This document shows, piece after piece, positions 45,241 to 54,047 of a DNA stretch of 64,000 bases. The stretch is from NCBI GenBank assembly GCA_964568075.1, contig CAZMOM010000005.1, positions 1 to 64,000 of the forward strand. The letters run 5' to 3'. Within the stretch, counting starts at the first letter, position 1; each line of letters begins with the position of its first letter. This stretch comes from MnTg04 sp964568075 (lineage in GTDB: Bacteria > Pseudomonadota > Gammaproteobacteria > Steroidobacterales > MnTg04). The translations under genes were made by a program, and so were the position numbers. The notes below the pieces were generated by a model. It ran no database searches. It saw only the letters and a list, made by a program, of their open reading frames with translations, and was not told the DNA's origin.

Positions 45241-45640
45241 ACCAGGCACGAACTGGCAGATAAGCAGCTGGTTGTGGGGCGGTTATCTGCTGGCCGTATG
45301 CGGCCTGAGTTTTTGCGCTTTGCCGGCCGTCATGAGGTTGCTCGGGTGCATCGTGTTATCCGCCGGGGTTTTCCTTGAGTGGCAAGCATATGTTCGCCGC
45401 CGGGGGGCGCGCTACGTAAAAGCTGTGCGCTGGGAGAACAACCAGTGGTCACTTTGGTCGGCTGCGGGCGAGTGGGAACCGGCGCGGCTTGACGCCGGCA
45501 AATGCCGGTTTCTTTGGGGAATCAGCCTTTGCTGGAGCTCCGGGGGGCGGCCGAAACGGGCTGTGATTGTCGGCTCCGACCTGCTGGATCCGGAGATCAG
45601 ACGGTTCAAGGTACGTCTTGCCCTGGAAAATATTGCGTAG
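45185..45640 (+). CDS. cptA: YgfX/CptA family membrane protein
   Basis: Inner-membrane protein of 151 residues with two adjacent hydrophobic segments (about 28-60) and a C-terminal soluble domain (VRWENNQWSLWSAAGEW). The family is paired with SdhE; it has been described as a toxin acting on cytoskeletal proteins and as a factor linked to SdhE, and the role is debated. The ATG lies inside sdhE with AAAGGAAAAG upstream. The call rests on topology, size and the sdhE-ygfX arrangement. Confidence 0.8.
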   Translation: MKQSSNRSSSRFSPVLSIEPGTNWQISSWLWGGYLLAVCGLSFCALPAVMRLLGCIVLSAGVFLEWQAYVRRRGARYVKAVRWENNQWSLWSAAGEWEPARLDAGKCRFLWGISLCWSSGGRPKRAVIVGSDLLDPEIRRFKVRLALENIA

Positions 45641-45718
45641 CAACAAGTAAATCGCCAGACTAAGCGCATTCGCATGTGATGGGCATCTCAAATAACTGAA
45701 ATTATGCTGTTTTCGCCA

Positions 45719-45747
45719 GAACTTTCGGTACTAAGCCGAGTCTATTT
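45719..45747 (+). promoter_or_regulatory. Probable sigma-E-type promoter of rpoE
   Basis: GAACTT (45719-45724) and TCTATTT (45741-45747) are spaced 16 bp apart, matching the sigma-E consensus GAACTT-N16-TCTRA. It lies about 43 bp before the rpoE start. This arrangement is the autoregulatory promoter expected for an extracytoplasmic-function sigma operon. Confidence 0.75.
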
Positions 45748-45789
45748 CACTGGTTGCCATGGCCAGCGCCGGCAAGCGAGGCGATTGCC

Positions 45790-46365
45790 ATGAGCGAACG
45801 TCGTGCAGACCAGAAACTGGTCATCAAAGTGCAGCGGGGCGACAAGAAAGCGTTCGATGTGCTGGTGCTGAAATATCAGCACAAGGTGGTCAAATTGGTG
45901 ATGCGCTACGTTCGGGATCCGTCGGAGGCGATGGACGTGACCCAGGAGGCTTTTTTAAAGGCATATCGGGCATTACCGGGTTTCAGGGGCGACAGCGCTT
46001 TTTACACCTGGCTTTACCGCATCGCCATCAATACCGCAAAGAACTATCTGGTTGCGGCGCGGCGCCGACCACTGGATTACGATCTGGATCTGCAGGATCC
46101 GGAGCAATACGACATGCGGGGTCGCCTCAGTGATGGCGATACGCCGGAAGGCATGGTGCTGAGCGATGAAATCAAGGACACGGTCAATCGCGCGATTCAG
46201 TTCCTGCCGGAAGACTTGCGTACGGCAATTATTCTTCGTGAACTCGAAGGCATGAGTTACGAGGAAATCGCAACAACGATGCAGTGCCCGGTAGGCACCG
46301 TGAGATCGAGGATATTTCGGGCCCGTGAGGCTATAGATAAAAAGATCAGGCCGTTACTGGACTGA
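45790..46365 (+). CDS. rpoE: RNA polymerase sigma factor RpoE (sigma-E/AlgU)
   Basis: ECF sigma factor for envelope stress. 191 residues. Region 2 (VMRYVRDPSEAMDVTQEAFL, FYTWLYRIAINTAKNYL) and region 4 helix-turn-helix (LRELEGMSYEEIATTMQCPV, GTVRSRIFRARE) are typical. The start MSERRADQKLV follows GAGGCG; an upstream in-frame ATG at 45754 lies too near the promoter. It heads rpoE-rseA-rseB-rseC. Likely targets include bamA, skp and lpx genes, but no sigma-E promoter was recognised before them here. Confidence 0.96.
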   Translation: MSERRADQKLVIKVQRGDKKAFDVLVLKYQHKVVKLVMRYVRDPSEAMDVTQEAFLKAYRALPGFRGDSAFYTWLYRIAINTAKNYLVAARRRPLDYDLDLQDPEQYDMRGRLSDGDTPEGMVLSDEIKDTVNRAIQFLPEDLRTAIILRELEGMSYEEIATTMQCPVGTVRSRIFRAREAIDKKIRPLLD

Positions 46366-46391
46366 GCGACAGATACAGACAAGGTATGAAC

Positions 46392-46985
46392 ATGAAAACG
46401 GAACGAAGCGATCAATTATCGGCTTATTTTGACGAGGAACTGGATCACCAGGAGGAATCATTGTTGCTGGCAAGATTGTGCCGGGATGAGGAATTCCGCA
46501 GCACCTTTTATCGGTATTCTCTGATCGGCAGCGCAATGCGCGACGGCGAGGAAATCCTGTTGGATACCGGCTTGGTGGACAATGTCGCCAGCGCCCTGGA
46601 AACGGAGGCGGAGCACAATACGCGGACAAGACAGCCCAGTCCCCGGGTCCTGACTGCGGCTGCTGGCCTGGCCGTTGCAGCCGCTGTTGCCGCGCTGGCC
46701 ATTGTCAATTTACCAGGCACCGGTGTCGCCCCGGAGTCCGCTCGGCCTGCAGCGAGCGTTGCCGGACAACCCAGTTACACAGTGCCGCCCAATACGCTGG
46801 AGCCGGTGGAAAATACACGCGTATCGACACGCCTGACCGGTTACCTGATGAATCACAGTGAATTTTCGCCAGCACCGGTTCGCAGGAATGTGTTGTATGA
46901 GATTATCGGCCGGGAAGAAGCATCGGGTGATCCGAACAATGACGAACAGACGGTGGATTCGAGTGAGGAAATCGTGAGTCAATGA
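46392..46985 (+). CDS. rseA: Anti-sigma-E factor RseA (MucA-like)
   Basis: Single-pass inner-membrane anti-sigma factor that sequesters RpoE until cut by DegS and RseP. 197 residues: the cytoplasmic sigma-binding domain (SDQLSAYFDEELDHQEESLL to about 85), a membrane helix (about 88-110), then a divergent periplasmic part. ATG 46392 is chosen because AAGG lies 7 bases upstream; ATG 46386 is too close. The stop overlaps rseB by 4 bp. The cognate protease gene rseP is at 8753. Confidence 0.9.
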   Translation: MKTERSDQLSAYFDEELDHQEESLLLARLCRDEEFRSTFYRYSLIGSAMRDGEEILLDTGLVDNVASALETEAEHNTRTRQPSPRVLTAAAGLAVAAAVAALAIVNLPGTGVAPESARPAASVAGQPSYTVPPNTLEPVENTRVSTRLTGYLMNHSEFSPAPVRRNVLYEIIGREEASGDPNNDEQTVDSSEEIVSQ

Positions 46986-47953
46986 AAAACTGGCGGGCAA
47001 AAACATTATTGTTGTTGCTTGCCGTGGCTCCACTGTCGGCCTCGGCTGATAATGAGGTCCAGTGGCTGGATAGAATGAATCATGCGCTGAATACCCTGAA
47101 TTACCAGGGTATATTTATTCGTTTTCGCGATGGCGATATTGATCCGATGAAAGTCATTCACCGGGTCGAGGACGGGCAGGCCACGGAAAGGATTGTTTCA
47201 TTGGACGGAGAAGGCCGTGAGATCATTACGACCGGCGATGAGGTTGTTTGTATTTTTCCCGACACCCGTTCCATCTTTATTGAAAAAAGGTCCGGCCGCG
47301 AACCGTTGATGGGAGCAGTTCCGGCGCTTAACGCCGATGCGTTGAAACATTACGATCTGAGTACGAAGGCCAGCAAACGCGTACTCAACAGAGGCGTAAC
47401 GGTGATCGATGTCAGCCCGAAAGATCGTTTTCGCTATGGCTACAGACTTTGGCTCGATGACGAGACCGGTCTGCCGCTGATCTCACAGGTTCGCGATGAC
47501 TCGGGAAAAATCATCGAGCAAATGCGGTTCGCCAGCATTGAGTTTCCCGAGGAGATCCCGGAAGAGGCGGTCATGTCAGGAAACGATTTGACCGGATATC
47601 GTCGCGCCATAGAAGAAAAACAGTTGGAGGATCAGAATTTCGAGGGCGAACAAAGTTGGCATGCTGCCATTTTGCCTGATGGATTCACCTTGACTGTATA
47701 CCGCATGGACACCCGCCCACAGGCGGAGCAGCGGCTCGTCCAGATGGTTTATAGCGATGGCCTGGCCTCAGTTTCGGTGTTTGTCGAAAAACCGGGTCCG
47801 GACGAAAATCCCCGATCGGGCTGGTCAAAAATGGGCGCGGCGAATGCTTATTCACTGTTGGTCGAAGATCACCTGGTCACCGCGGTTGGTGAAGTGCCGC
47901 CGATCACCGTTCGCGATATAGCAAGTTCAGTCGTGGCCGCTCCCCGGCCATAG
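46982..47953 (+). CDS. rseB: Sigma-E regulatory protein RseB/MucB
   Basis: Periplasmic sensor that binds RseA and shields it from DegS until it senses lipopolysaccharide or lipoprotein intermediates. 323 residues. Signal peptide (about 1-22, ending SASAD), a LolA-like N-terminal domain (LNYQGIFIRFRDGDIDPMKV) and a C-terminal domain with WHAAILPDGFTL. The ATG overlaps the rseA stop by 4 bp. Confidence 0.93.
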   Translation: MKNWRAKTLLLLLAVAPLSASADNEVQWLDRMNHALNTLNYQGIFIRFRDGDIDPMKVIHRVEDGQATERIVSLDGEGREIITTGDEVVCIFPDTRSIFIEKRSGREPLMGAVPALNADALKHYDLSTKASKRVLNRGVTVIDVSPKDRFRYGYRLWLDDETGLPLISQVRDDSGKIIEQMRFASIEFPEEIPEEAVMSGNDLTGYRRAIEEKQLEDQNFEGEQSWHAAILPDGFTLTVYRMDTRPQAEQRLVQMVYSDGLASVSVFVEKPGPDENPRSGWSKMGAANAYSLLVEDHLVTAVGEVPPITVRDIASSVVAAPRP

Positions 47954-47957
47954 AGAG

Positions 47958-48392
47958 ATGATCAGGGAACGTGGGTGCGTAGTCCGGGTTGCGGACTCTT
48001 TTGCCTGGATCAGCTGCAAATCCCGAACCGATTGTCAGCGTTGCGCCGAAGGCAAAGGGTGTGGTGGTGGAATGCTAAGCCGATTGCTCGGCGACCGGCT
48101 GTTCCAGTTACGCGTCCCGTTACGCCAAGGGGTCACGGTCGGTGACCAGGTGCAACTGGAGATATCCGAGACAGCGCTATTGAGCGCCGCCTGCCTCGTT
48201 TACCTTTTCCCCCTGCTGGCTTTGCTCAGCGGCGCCATCGTTGGTGATTTTCTGGGCGGAGACGGGCTCGCTTTGTTGTTTGGCGGCTTGATGCTCGCCG
48301 GCAGCTTTTTCATGTTGCATTTTTTTCGAGACAGAATATCCCATAGTGAGCGTTTCCAGGCGGTCATCGTCGAGACAGAAGCGCGTCCATGA
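47958..48392 (+). CDS. rseC: SoxR-reducing system/sigma-E positive regulator RseC
   Basis: Inner-membrane protein of 144 residues. An N-terminal cysteine cluster (CKSRTDCQRCAEGKGCGGG) could bind a metal or iron-sulfur centre, followed by two membrane helices (about 75-118). In E. coli RseC acts in SoxR reduction and influences sigma-E. It begins 4 bp after rseB and overlaps the following gene by 4 bp. Confidence 0.9.
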   Translation: MIRERGCVVRVADSFAWISCKSRTDCQRCAEGKGCGGGMLSRLLGDRLFQLRVPLRQGVTVGDQVQLEISETALLSAACLVYLFPLLALLSGAIVGDFLGGDGLALLFGGLMLAGSFFMLHFFRDRISHSERFQAVIVETEARP

Positions 48393-48640
48393 GCAGCAAA
48401 CTGGTTCTTTACACCCGCAGGGCCTGCCATCTTTGTGATGAAATGCTTGCCGCGCTGGAGCCGCTGTTAAAGCAATACCGGGCCAAGGTCAACGTTATCG
48501 ATATCGATATCGATGGCGATTCGCGACTCGTCCGTACTTACGGAACGCGAATACCCGTTCTGATGTCGGCTGGCCAGGTATTGTGTGAGGCACGTCTGGA
48601 GTACGACCTCGTCGAAGAATTCCTTCGCAACCGCCAATAA
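48389..48640 (+). CDS. Glutaredoxin-family (thioredoxin-fold) protein
   Basis: 83 residues with the redox motif CHLC at positions 13-16 (YTRRACHLCDEML) and the cis-proline in TRIPVLMSAG. It belongs to the short glutaredoxin-like/DUF836 group often found between the rpoE operon and lepA. The substrate is unknown. The ATG overlaps the rseC stop by 4 bp. Confidence 0.85.
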   Translation: MSSKLVLYTRRACHLCDEMLAALEPLLKQYRAKVNVIDIDIDGDSRLVRTYGTRIPVLMSAGQVLCEARLEYDLVEEFLRNRQ

Positions 48641-48735
48641 GTTATTCGGATTGCACTTTTAATCGAGCGTCGGCCGTTGCCAGCGTTTATAATCCGGGCC
48701 GGTCGCCTTTTTTGGCATTTGGAGCGTCCTTGAGC

Positions 48736-50551
48736 ATGGATTGCGAGCGCATCCGGAACTNNNNNNNNNNGGAACTTTTCTATCATCGCGCATATAGATC
48801 ACGGTAAATCCACCCTCGCAGATCGGTTTATCCAGATTTGCGGTGGCCTCGACGATCGTGAAATGGCCGACCAGGTTCTCGACTCCATGGACCTTGAGCG
48901 CGAGCGTGGAATTACGATCAAGGCACAGTCGGTATCTTTGAAGTATCGGGCCGAGGATGGCCAGGATTACCTGCTAAATATCATCGACACACCCGGGCAT
49001 GTCGATTTTTCCTATGAGGTTTCGCGATCACTGGCAGCATGTGAAGGCGCTTTGCTGGTCGTTGATGCCGCGCAAGGCGTTGAAGCGCAAAGCGTTGCGA
49101 ATTGTAATACCGCGATCGAGCAGGGGCTTGAAGTCATGCCCGTACTCAACAAAATGGATTTGCCATCCGCCGAACCGGAGCGTGTTATCCGGGAAATTGA
49201 GGAGATCATCGGTATCGAGGCTAGCGATGCCTTGAAAATCAGCGCCAAGACAGGCGAGGGAATTCACGAGGTTCTGGAGCGATTGTTGGTTAAAGTGCCA
49301 CCGCCGGACGGAGACCCCGATGCGCCGCTGCAGGCACTGATTATCGATTCCTGGTTCGATAATTACGTGGGCGTGGTTTCATTGGTCAGGATCATGAATG
49401 GCGTATTACGAAAAAAAGACAAATTCAAGGTCATGTCCACCGGCAGATCCCACCAATTGGATCGCATCGGCCGGTTTACGCCAAAGATGTCCGACGCTGA
49501 GTCATTGGGGCCCGGGGAAGTCGGCTATGTAATTGCCGGGATCAAGGAAGTACACGGTGCGCCCGTTGGCGACACACTGACTCTTGAGAAAACCCCCTGT
49601 GCCAAACCGCTGAAAGGGTTTAAACAGGTACAACCACGCGTGTTCGCGGGGCTTTTCCCGGTTTCATCCGAAGATTATGAAAGTTTTCGCGATGCATTAG
49701 AAAAACTCAGTCTCAACGATGCCGCCTTGCGTTATGAGCCTGAGAATTCCGGCGCGCTTGGATTTGGATTTCGCTGTGGCTTCCTCGGCATGCTGCACAT
49801 GGAGATTATTCAGGAAAGGCTGGAACGTGAGTACGACCTGAATTTGATTACGACCGCTCCGACAGTAATCTACGAAGTTCTGACCACCGCTGGCAAGACC
49901 CTGCATATAGACAATCCATCGAATCTGCCGGAGAGCAATCTCATCAGTGAGGTCCGTGAGCCGATTATTGAAGCCACGATTCTGGTCCCTCCCGATCATG
50001 TGGGAGCGGTAATAAAACTGTGTATCGAGAAACGAGGCGTTCAAAAACGACTGCAATACCTGGGCAATCAGGTGTCGCTCGTCTATGATCTGCCGCTGGC
50101 CGAAGTCGTGCTCGACTTTTTCGATCGCCTGAAGTCGGTAAGCCGCGGTTATGCGTCTTTTGACTATCATTTCGATCGATTTGCAGCAGCACCATTGGTC
50201 AAACTGGATCTCCAGATCAATAAGGAACGGGTCGACGCGTTGTCGGTCATCGTACATCGCGAAGCGGCCTACCGAAGAGGCCGGAAAGTGGTGGACAGGA
50301 TGCGCGAATTGTTGCCGAGGCAAATGTTTGAGTTCTCCGTTCAGGCTTCAATTGGAAATAAAATCATAGCAAGCGCATCAATACGCGCGCTACGAAAGAA
50401 CGTGACAGCAAAATGTTATGGAGGCGACATAACCCGCAAAAGAAAATTGCTGGAAAAACAAAAAGCGGGTAAGCGTCGAATGAAACAAATAGGTGCGGTG
50501 GAGATTCCGCAAGAGGCTTTTCTTGCAGTGTTGCAGGTGGAGAAAAAATAG
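48736..50551 (+). CDS. lepA: Elongation factor 4 (LepA), with a spurious 10-N gap
   Basis: Translational GTPase that acts on ribosomes in initiation or back-translocation. The gap at 48761-48770 splits ERIRN from NFSIIAHIDHGKSTLADRF. Collapsing the repeated GGAACT gives 600 codons (599 residues), the exact E. coli length. G motifs: HIDHGKST, DTPGHVD, NKMDLPSAEPE. The LepA-specific C-terminal domain (GGDITRKRKLLEKQKAGKRR) is present. ATG 48736 (MDCERIRN) is preferred; TTG 48730 is closer to GGAG and possible. lepB follows. Confidence 0.96.
48761..48770. other. Assembly gap (10 N) inside lepA, probably zero length
   Basis: GGAACT is present immediately on both sides of the N run. Merging the two copies yields an uninterrupted LepA reading frame of standard length. 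Confidence 0.92.
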
Positions 50552-50590
50552 CCAATACTTAACCGAAATTCGGACAGAGGTTCCTTCTAT

Positions 50591-51361
50591 ATGGTGTTTG
50601 ATTTTGCTTTTCTTTTATTTATTGCCACAGTCATAACGGGCCTGGTCTGGCTTTTTGACATATTGGTATTGCGGCCGAAACGAAGAACCGCGGACACTGG
50701 GGCACAAGAGTCGGTCGTCGTGGAATACTCTCGTTCATTCTTTCCAATCATTCTTATCGTTCTGCTGGTCAGGTCATTTCTGTTCGAACCATTTCGTATT
50801 CCCTCTGATTCGATGATGCCGACATTGCTGGATGGCGATTTTATTTTTGTGAACAAGTACGCATACGGGTTACGCCTCCCGGTGTTAAACAGGAAAGTCG
50901 TTGAAATAAGCGCACCGACACGCGGCGATGTCGTCGTATTCAGATTGCCTTCAGATCCGGGCACGAACTACATCAAGCGGGTAGTGGGCCTGCCGGGCGA
51001 CAGGATCGGCTATCGTGCCGACCGCCTGTATATTAATGGCGAACTGATACCCTCCAGTGCGCACGGTACGTACCGCGACTTTGGCTACCGGGCCAACCTG
51101 GCGATCGAAACTATCGGCGATCGCGAGCATGAGTTGCTTTTGTTGCCGCAAAGATATGGCAAGGAAGGCCAATGGCAGGTTCCTGACGGGCATTATTTTG
51201 TCATGGGCGACAACAGGGACAACAGCCGTGACAGCAGGTTTCCGGGAGTCGGCGCGATTCCAGAGTCGTTTTTGGTTGGGCGTGCGGTTAGGATTTGGAT
51301 GAATTGGAATTTCCCGGATGACGGGCCGTTGTGGGAACGAATTGGCGAGAAAATTGAGTAA
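50591..51361 (+). CDS. lepB: Signal peptidase I
   Basis: Inner-membrane serine protease that removes Sec and Tat signal peptides. 256 residues. Two N-terminal membrane helices (about 3-22 and 50-68) are followed by the catalytic domain: nucleophile Ser in RIPSDSMMPTLLDGD, general-base Lys in NYIKRVVGLPGDRI, and GHYFVMGDNRDNSRDSR. The lepA-lepB-DUF4845-rnc-era order is typical. Confidence 0.95.
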   Translation: MVFDFAFLLFIATVITGLVWLFDILVLRPKRRTADTGAQESVVVEYSRSFFPIILIVLLVRSFLFEPFRIPSDSMMPTLLDGDFIFVNKYAYGLRLPVLNRKVVEISAPTRGDVVVFRLPSDPGTNYIKRVVGLPGDRIGYRADRLYINGELIPSSAHGTYRDFGYRANLAIETIGDREHELLLLPQRYGKEGQWQVPDGHYFVMGDNRDNSRDSRFPGVGAIPESFLVGRAVRIWMNWNFPDDGPLWERIGEKIE

Positions 51362-51382
51362 TCGTTGGAATAGGAGCGAGTC

Positions 51383-51768
51383 ATGCTGAACAGACAAAGG
51401 GGAATGACATTTCTCGGGGTTTTGATTATCGCAGTNNNNNNNNNNTCGCAGTACTTGCCGGGTTGCTGATCTACGCAGGTATTCGCCTTACGCCGGTGTA
51501 TCTCGAGTATATGAAAGTCGTATCGGCCCTTGAGGGAACGAAGAAGGAATTCGATGGTACGGCTGTCGAAGTTCCTCAATTAAGGCGATCTATACAAAAA
51601 AGATTCGACATCGAAGCGGTTACGATTATTCAAGTGCAAGACGTAAGATTGAGTAAAAGTGGAACTGGCGGATATATTTTGAGAGTCAGGTACGAGCATA
51701 GAGCTCCGTATATAGCGAATATCAATTTCATGGTAGATTTTAAAAAGTCGGTTGAGATTGTTCGGTGA
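51383..51768 (+). CDS. DUF4845 protein (pilin-like N-terminus), with a spurious 10-N gap
   Basis: Small single-pass protein, 122 residues after gap closure, found between lepB and rnc in many Gamma- and Betaproteobacteria; function unknown. The N-terminus RQRGMTFLGVLIIA resembles a type IV prepilin leader (Gly before Met), but position 5 after the Gly is Gly rather than Glu. One hydrophobic helix (about 8-27) precedes a small periplasmic domain. The gap at 51436-51445 is flanked by repeated TCGCAGT; merging gives LIIAVLAGLLIYAGIR in frame. AGGAG precedes the ATG. Confidence 0.85.
51436..51445. other. Assembly gap (10 N) in the DUF4845 gene, probably zero length
   Basis: TCGCAGT occurs directly before and after the N run; merging the copies gives an uninterrupted frame through the membrane helix. 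Confidence 0.92.
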
Positions 51769-52451
51769 CAGAAACGGCGAATTTGCCGACGAAATGGTTA
51801 GCCAGGAAACTTCGGTACAAATTTTCCGATAAGGATTTGTTTCAGGCGGCCCTGACTCATCGCAGCGCCGGAAGCGAAAACAATGAACGACTGGAGTTTT
51901 TAGGCGACGCCATACTCGGATTCCTGGTGGCGAAGAATCTGTACAACGCATTTCCCGAGGTCAGCGAAGGCGCATTGACCAGACGACGCGCCGCATTAGT
52001 CTGTCGCGAATCCCTGTCGTTGGTTGCCATGGAAATAGGGCTTGGCGATCAAATAAGACTGGGTTCCGGTGAGTTGAAGTCTGGCGGCTATCGCCGCGAC
52101 TCGATCCTGGCCGACAGTTTCGAAGCTCTTCTTGGTGCGATTTATCTCGATGGCGGTCTGCAGCCGGCGACAGAGATAATCGATCAGTTATTTGACCGGC
52201 GGATGCGGGAGCTTCCGGGTGTCGAACTCAAGGATCCGAAAACACGTCTGCAGGAATACCTGCAGTCTGCGGGCCATGACCTTCCAGCCTATGAAATTGT
52301 AGAGAAGCTTGGGGAGGCGCACAATCAGACCTTTAAAGTCACGGCCCGGGTGGAGGCGTTGAAGCTGACAGGCGAGGGTACGGGAAGTAGCCGGCGGCGG
52401 GCGGAACAAGGTGCCGCAGAAGATATTTTGAACAAGCTGGAAAATGACTAA
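51765..52451 (+). CDS. rnc: Ribonuclease III
   Basis: Double-strand-specific endoribonuclease for rRNA and mRNA processing. 228 residues. The catalytic signature NERLEFLGDAILGFLVA and the second acidic cluster DSFEALLGAIYLDGG are in the N-terminal domain; a dsRNA-binding domain is at about 155-226 (DPKTRLQEYLQ to RRRAEQGAAEDIL). GTG start overlaps the previous stop by 4 bp; the 3' end overlaps era by 8 bp. Confidence 0.96.
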   Translation: MTETANLPTKWLARKLRYKFSDKDLFQAALTHRSAGSENNERLEFLGDAILGFLVAKNLYNAFPEVSEGALTRRRAALVCRESLSLVAMEIGLGDQIRLGSGELKSGGYRRDSILADSFEALLGAIYLDGGLQPATEIIDQLFDRRMRELPGVELKDPKTRLQEYLQSAGHDLPAYEIVEKLGEAHNQTFKVTARVEALKLTGEGTGSSRRRAEQGAAEDILNKLEND

Positions 52452-53334
52452 GGAGTTTCGCTGCGGTTTTGTCGCTCTGCTCGGCCGCCCCAATGTCGGG
52501 AAATCGACTTTGGTCAATAAACTGGTCGGTCAAAAAGTCAGCATTGTAACGCCAAAAGCGCAGACGACGCGCCACCGGATACTTGGCGTCGTCAATTTTT
52601 CCGACGCGCAGATCGTTCTGGTCGATACGCCGGGTCTGCACCGCAGTGACCGAAGTCACCTGAATAAATTGATGAACCGGGCAGCGATAAGCAGCGTGGA
52701 CGACGCAGATCTGGTGCTGTTTATGATTGAGGCGATGAGATGGACAGAACCGGATCAACGAGCGCTCGACGCGATAACCAGGCGCAGCGCAAAAGTGATT
52801 CTCGTGATTAACAAAATCGATCGACTGAAAGACAAAAGCAAACTGTTGCCGTTTATTTCATCGGTTAGCGAAAAAGCACAATTTGAAGCCGTTGTCCCAC
52901 TGTCGGCGAGGAAAGATATCAACCTCGATATTCTATTGACGGAAATTCGGTCCCGACTTCCTGCGTCGCCGGCCATGTTCGGGAGCGATCAAAAAACGGA
53001 TCGCACTCGCGATTTCCAGGTTGCGGAAATTATTCGCGAGAAACTGATGCTGATGTTGCAGGAAGAGGTGCCCTATGGGACGACGGTGCAACTGGAGCGA
53101 TTCGAGCCGGGCGGGAAAGGCTATGTTATTTCCGCATTGATATGGGTAGCACGGGCGGGTCAGAAAAAAATTGTCATCGGCGCCAAAGGCAATATGCTGA
53201 AGAAAATAGGTGAGGCCGCACGTAAGGACCTGAAGCGCCTGCTCGGATCGCCGGTGCATCTGGAGCTGTGGGTCAAGGTCAAGAAAAAATGGGCGGACAA
53301 CGAGATGACGCTCAAGAACATGGGGTATGAATAG
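52444..53334 (+). CDS. era: GTPase Era
   Basis: Essential 30S-assembly GTPase that binds the 3' end of 16S rRNA. 296 residues. G1 GRPNVGKSTLVNKL, G3 DTPGLH and G4 NKID are intact, and a C-terminal KH domain (VIGAKGNMLKKIGEAARKDL) binds RNA. It overlaps rnc by 8 bp, the classical rnc-era pair. Confidence 0.97.
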   Translation: MTKEFRCGFVALLGRPNVGKSTLVNKLVGQKVSIVTPKAQTTRHRILGVVNFSDAQIVLVDTPGLHRSDRSHLNKLMNRAAISSVDDADLVLFMIEAMRWTEPDQRALDAITRRSAKVILVINKIDRLKDKSKLLPFISSVSEKAQFEAVVPLSARKDINLDILLTEIRSRLPASPAMFGSDQKTDRTRDFQVAEIIREKLMLMLQEEVPYGTTVQLERFEPGGKGYVISALIWVARAGQKKIVIGAKGNMLKKIGEAARKDLKRLLGSPVHLELWVKVKKKWADNEMTLKNMGYE

Positions 53335-53336
53335 TC

Positions 53337-54047
53337 GTGAAAGGTGAACGGCGCGGCCAACTCAATGCCGCGTTTGTACTTCATCAGAGACCGTATCGGG
53401 ATACCAGTCGTATCGTCGATCTGTTGACGGCCGAGTATGGCCGGGTCGCACTGGTTGGCAGGGGCGTACGTTCACGGAAAGGTTCTCAGGCGGCTCTTTT
53501 GCAGCCTTTCAGGCCTTTGCTTGTGTCATGGTCGGGCCGCGGCGATATGAAAACGCTCAACGCGGTAGAGCCGTCCGGCGAGGCATATAAGCTGCAGGGC
53601 GCGGTTCTTTTCTGCGCTTACTATATGAACGAGTTGCTGCTGCGTCTGACGCAAAGACACGACCCTCATCCTGAACTTTTCGCAATATATCAATCGACTC
53701 TGGACAGTCTGAGCAACGGCGAAGAGCCATCGCGACCGTTAAGAATATTTGAAAAACGGTTGCTCGAGTATTTGGGCTACGGACTGAATCTGAGCACCGA
53801 AGACGGGAAGAATATCAGGGCGGAATCCAGTTATTTTTATCAGGTTGAACGCGGCCCGGTTCTGACCGTCGATGACGATCAGGGGAGCTACAGAGGCCGT
53901 TCCCTGTTAGCGCTGGCCAGCGAGGAATTGGCCGACGAAGACTGCCTGATTGACGCGCGGCGGCTCCTCCGTCAGACGCTGGACCATTACCTCGGGGATA
54001 AACCGCTGCACTCAAGACAGATCATGTATTCTATGCGTTCATGGTGA
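53337..54047 (+). CDS. recO: DNA repair protein RecO
   Basis: Mediator that helps load RecA onto SSB-coated DNA with RecR. 236 residues: N-terminal OB fold (AAFVLHQRPYRDTSRIVDLL, GRVALVGRGVRS) and a helical C-terminal domain (FEKRLLEYLGYGLNL). No zinc-cysteine cluster, as in many Gammaproteobacteria. Start GTG, 2 bp after era; it overlaps pdxJ by 7 bp. Confidence 0.94.
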   Translation: MKGERRGQLNAAFVLHQRPYRDTSRIVDLLTAEYGRVALVGRGVRSRKGSQAALLQPFRPLLVSWSGRGDMKTLNAVEPSGEAYKLQGAVLFCAYYMNELLLRLTQRHDPHPELFAIYQSTLDSLSNGEEPSRPLRIFEKRLLEYLGYGLNLSTEDGKNIRAESSYFYQVERGPVLTVDDDQGSYRGRSLLALASEELADEDCLIDARRLLRQTLDHYLGDKPLHSRQIMYSMRSW

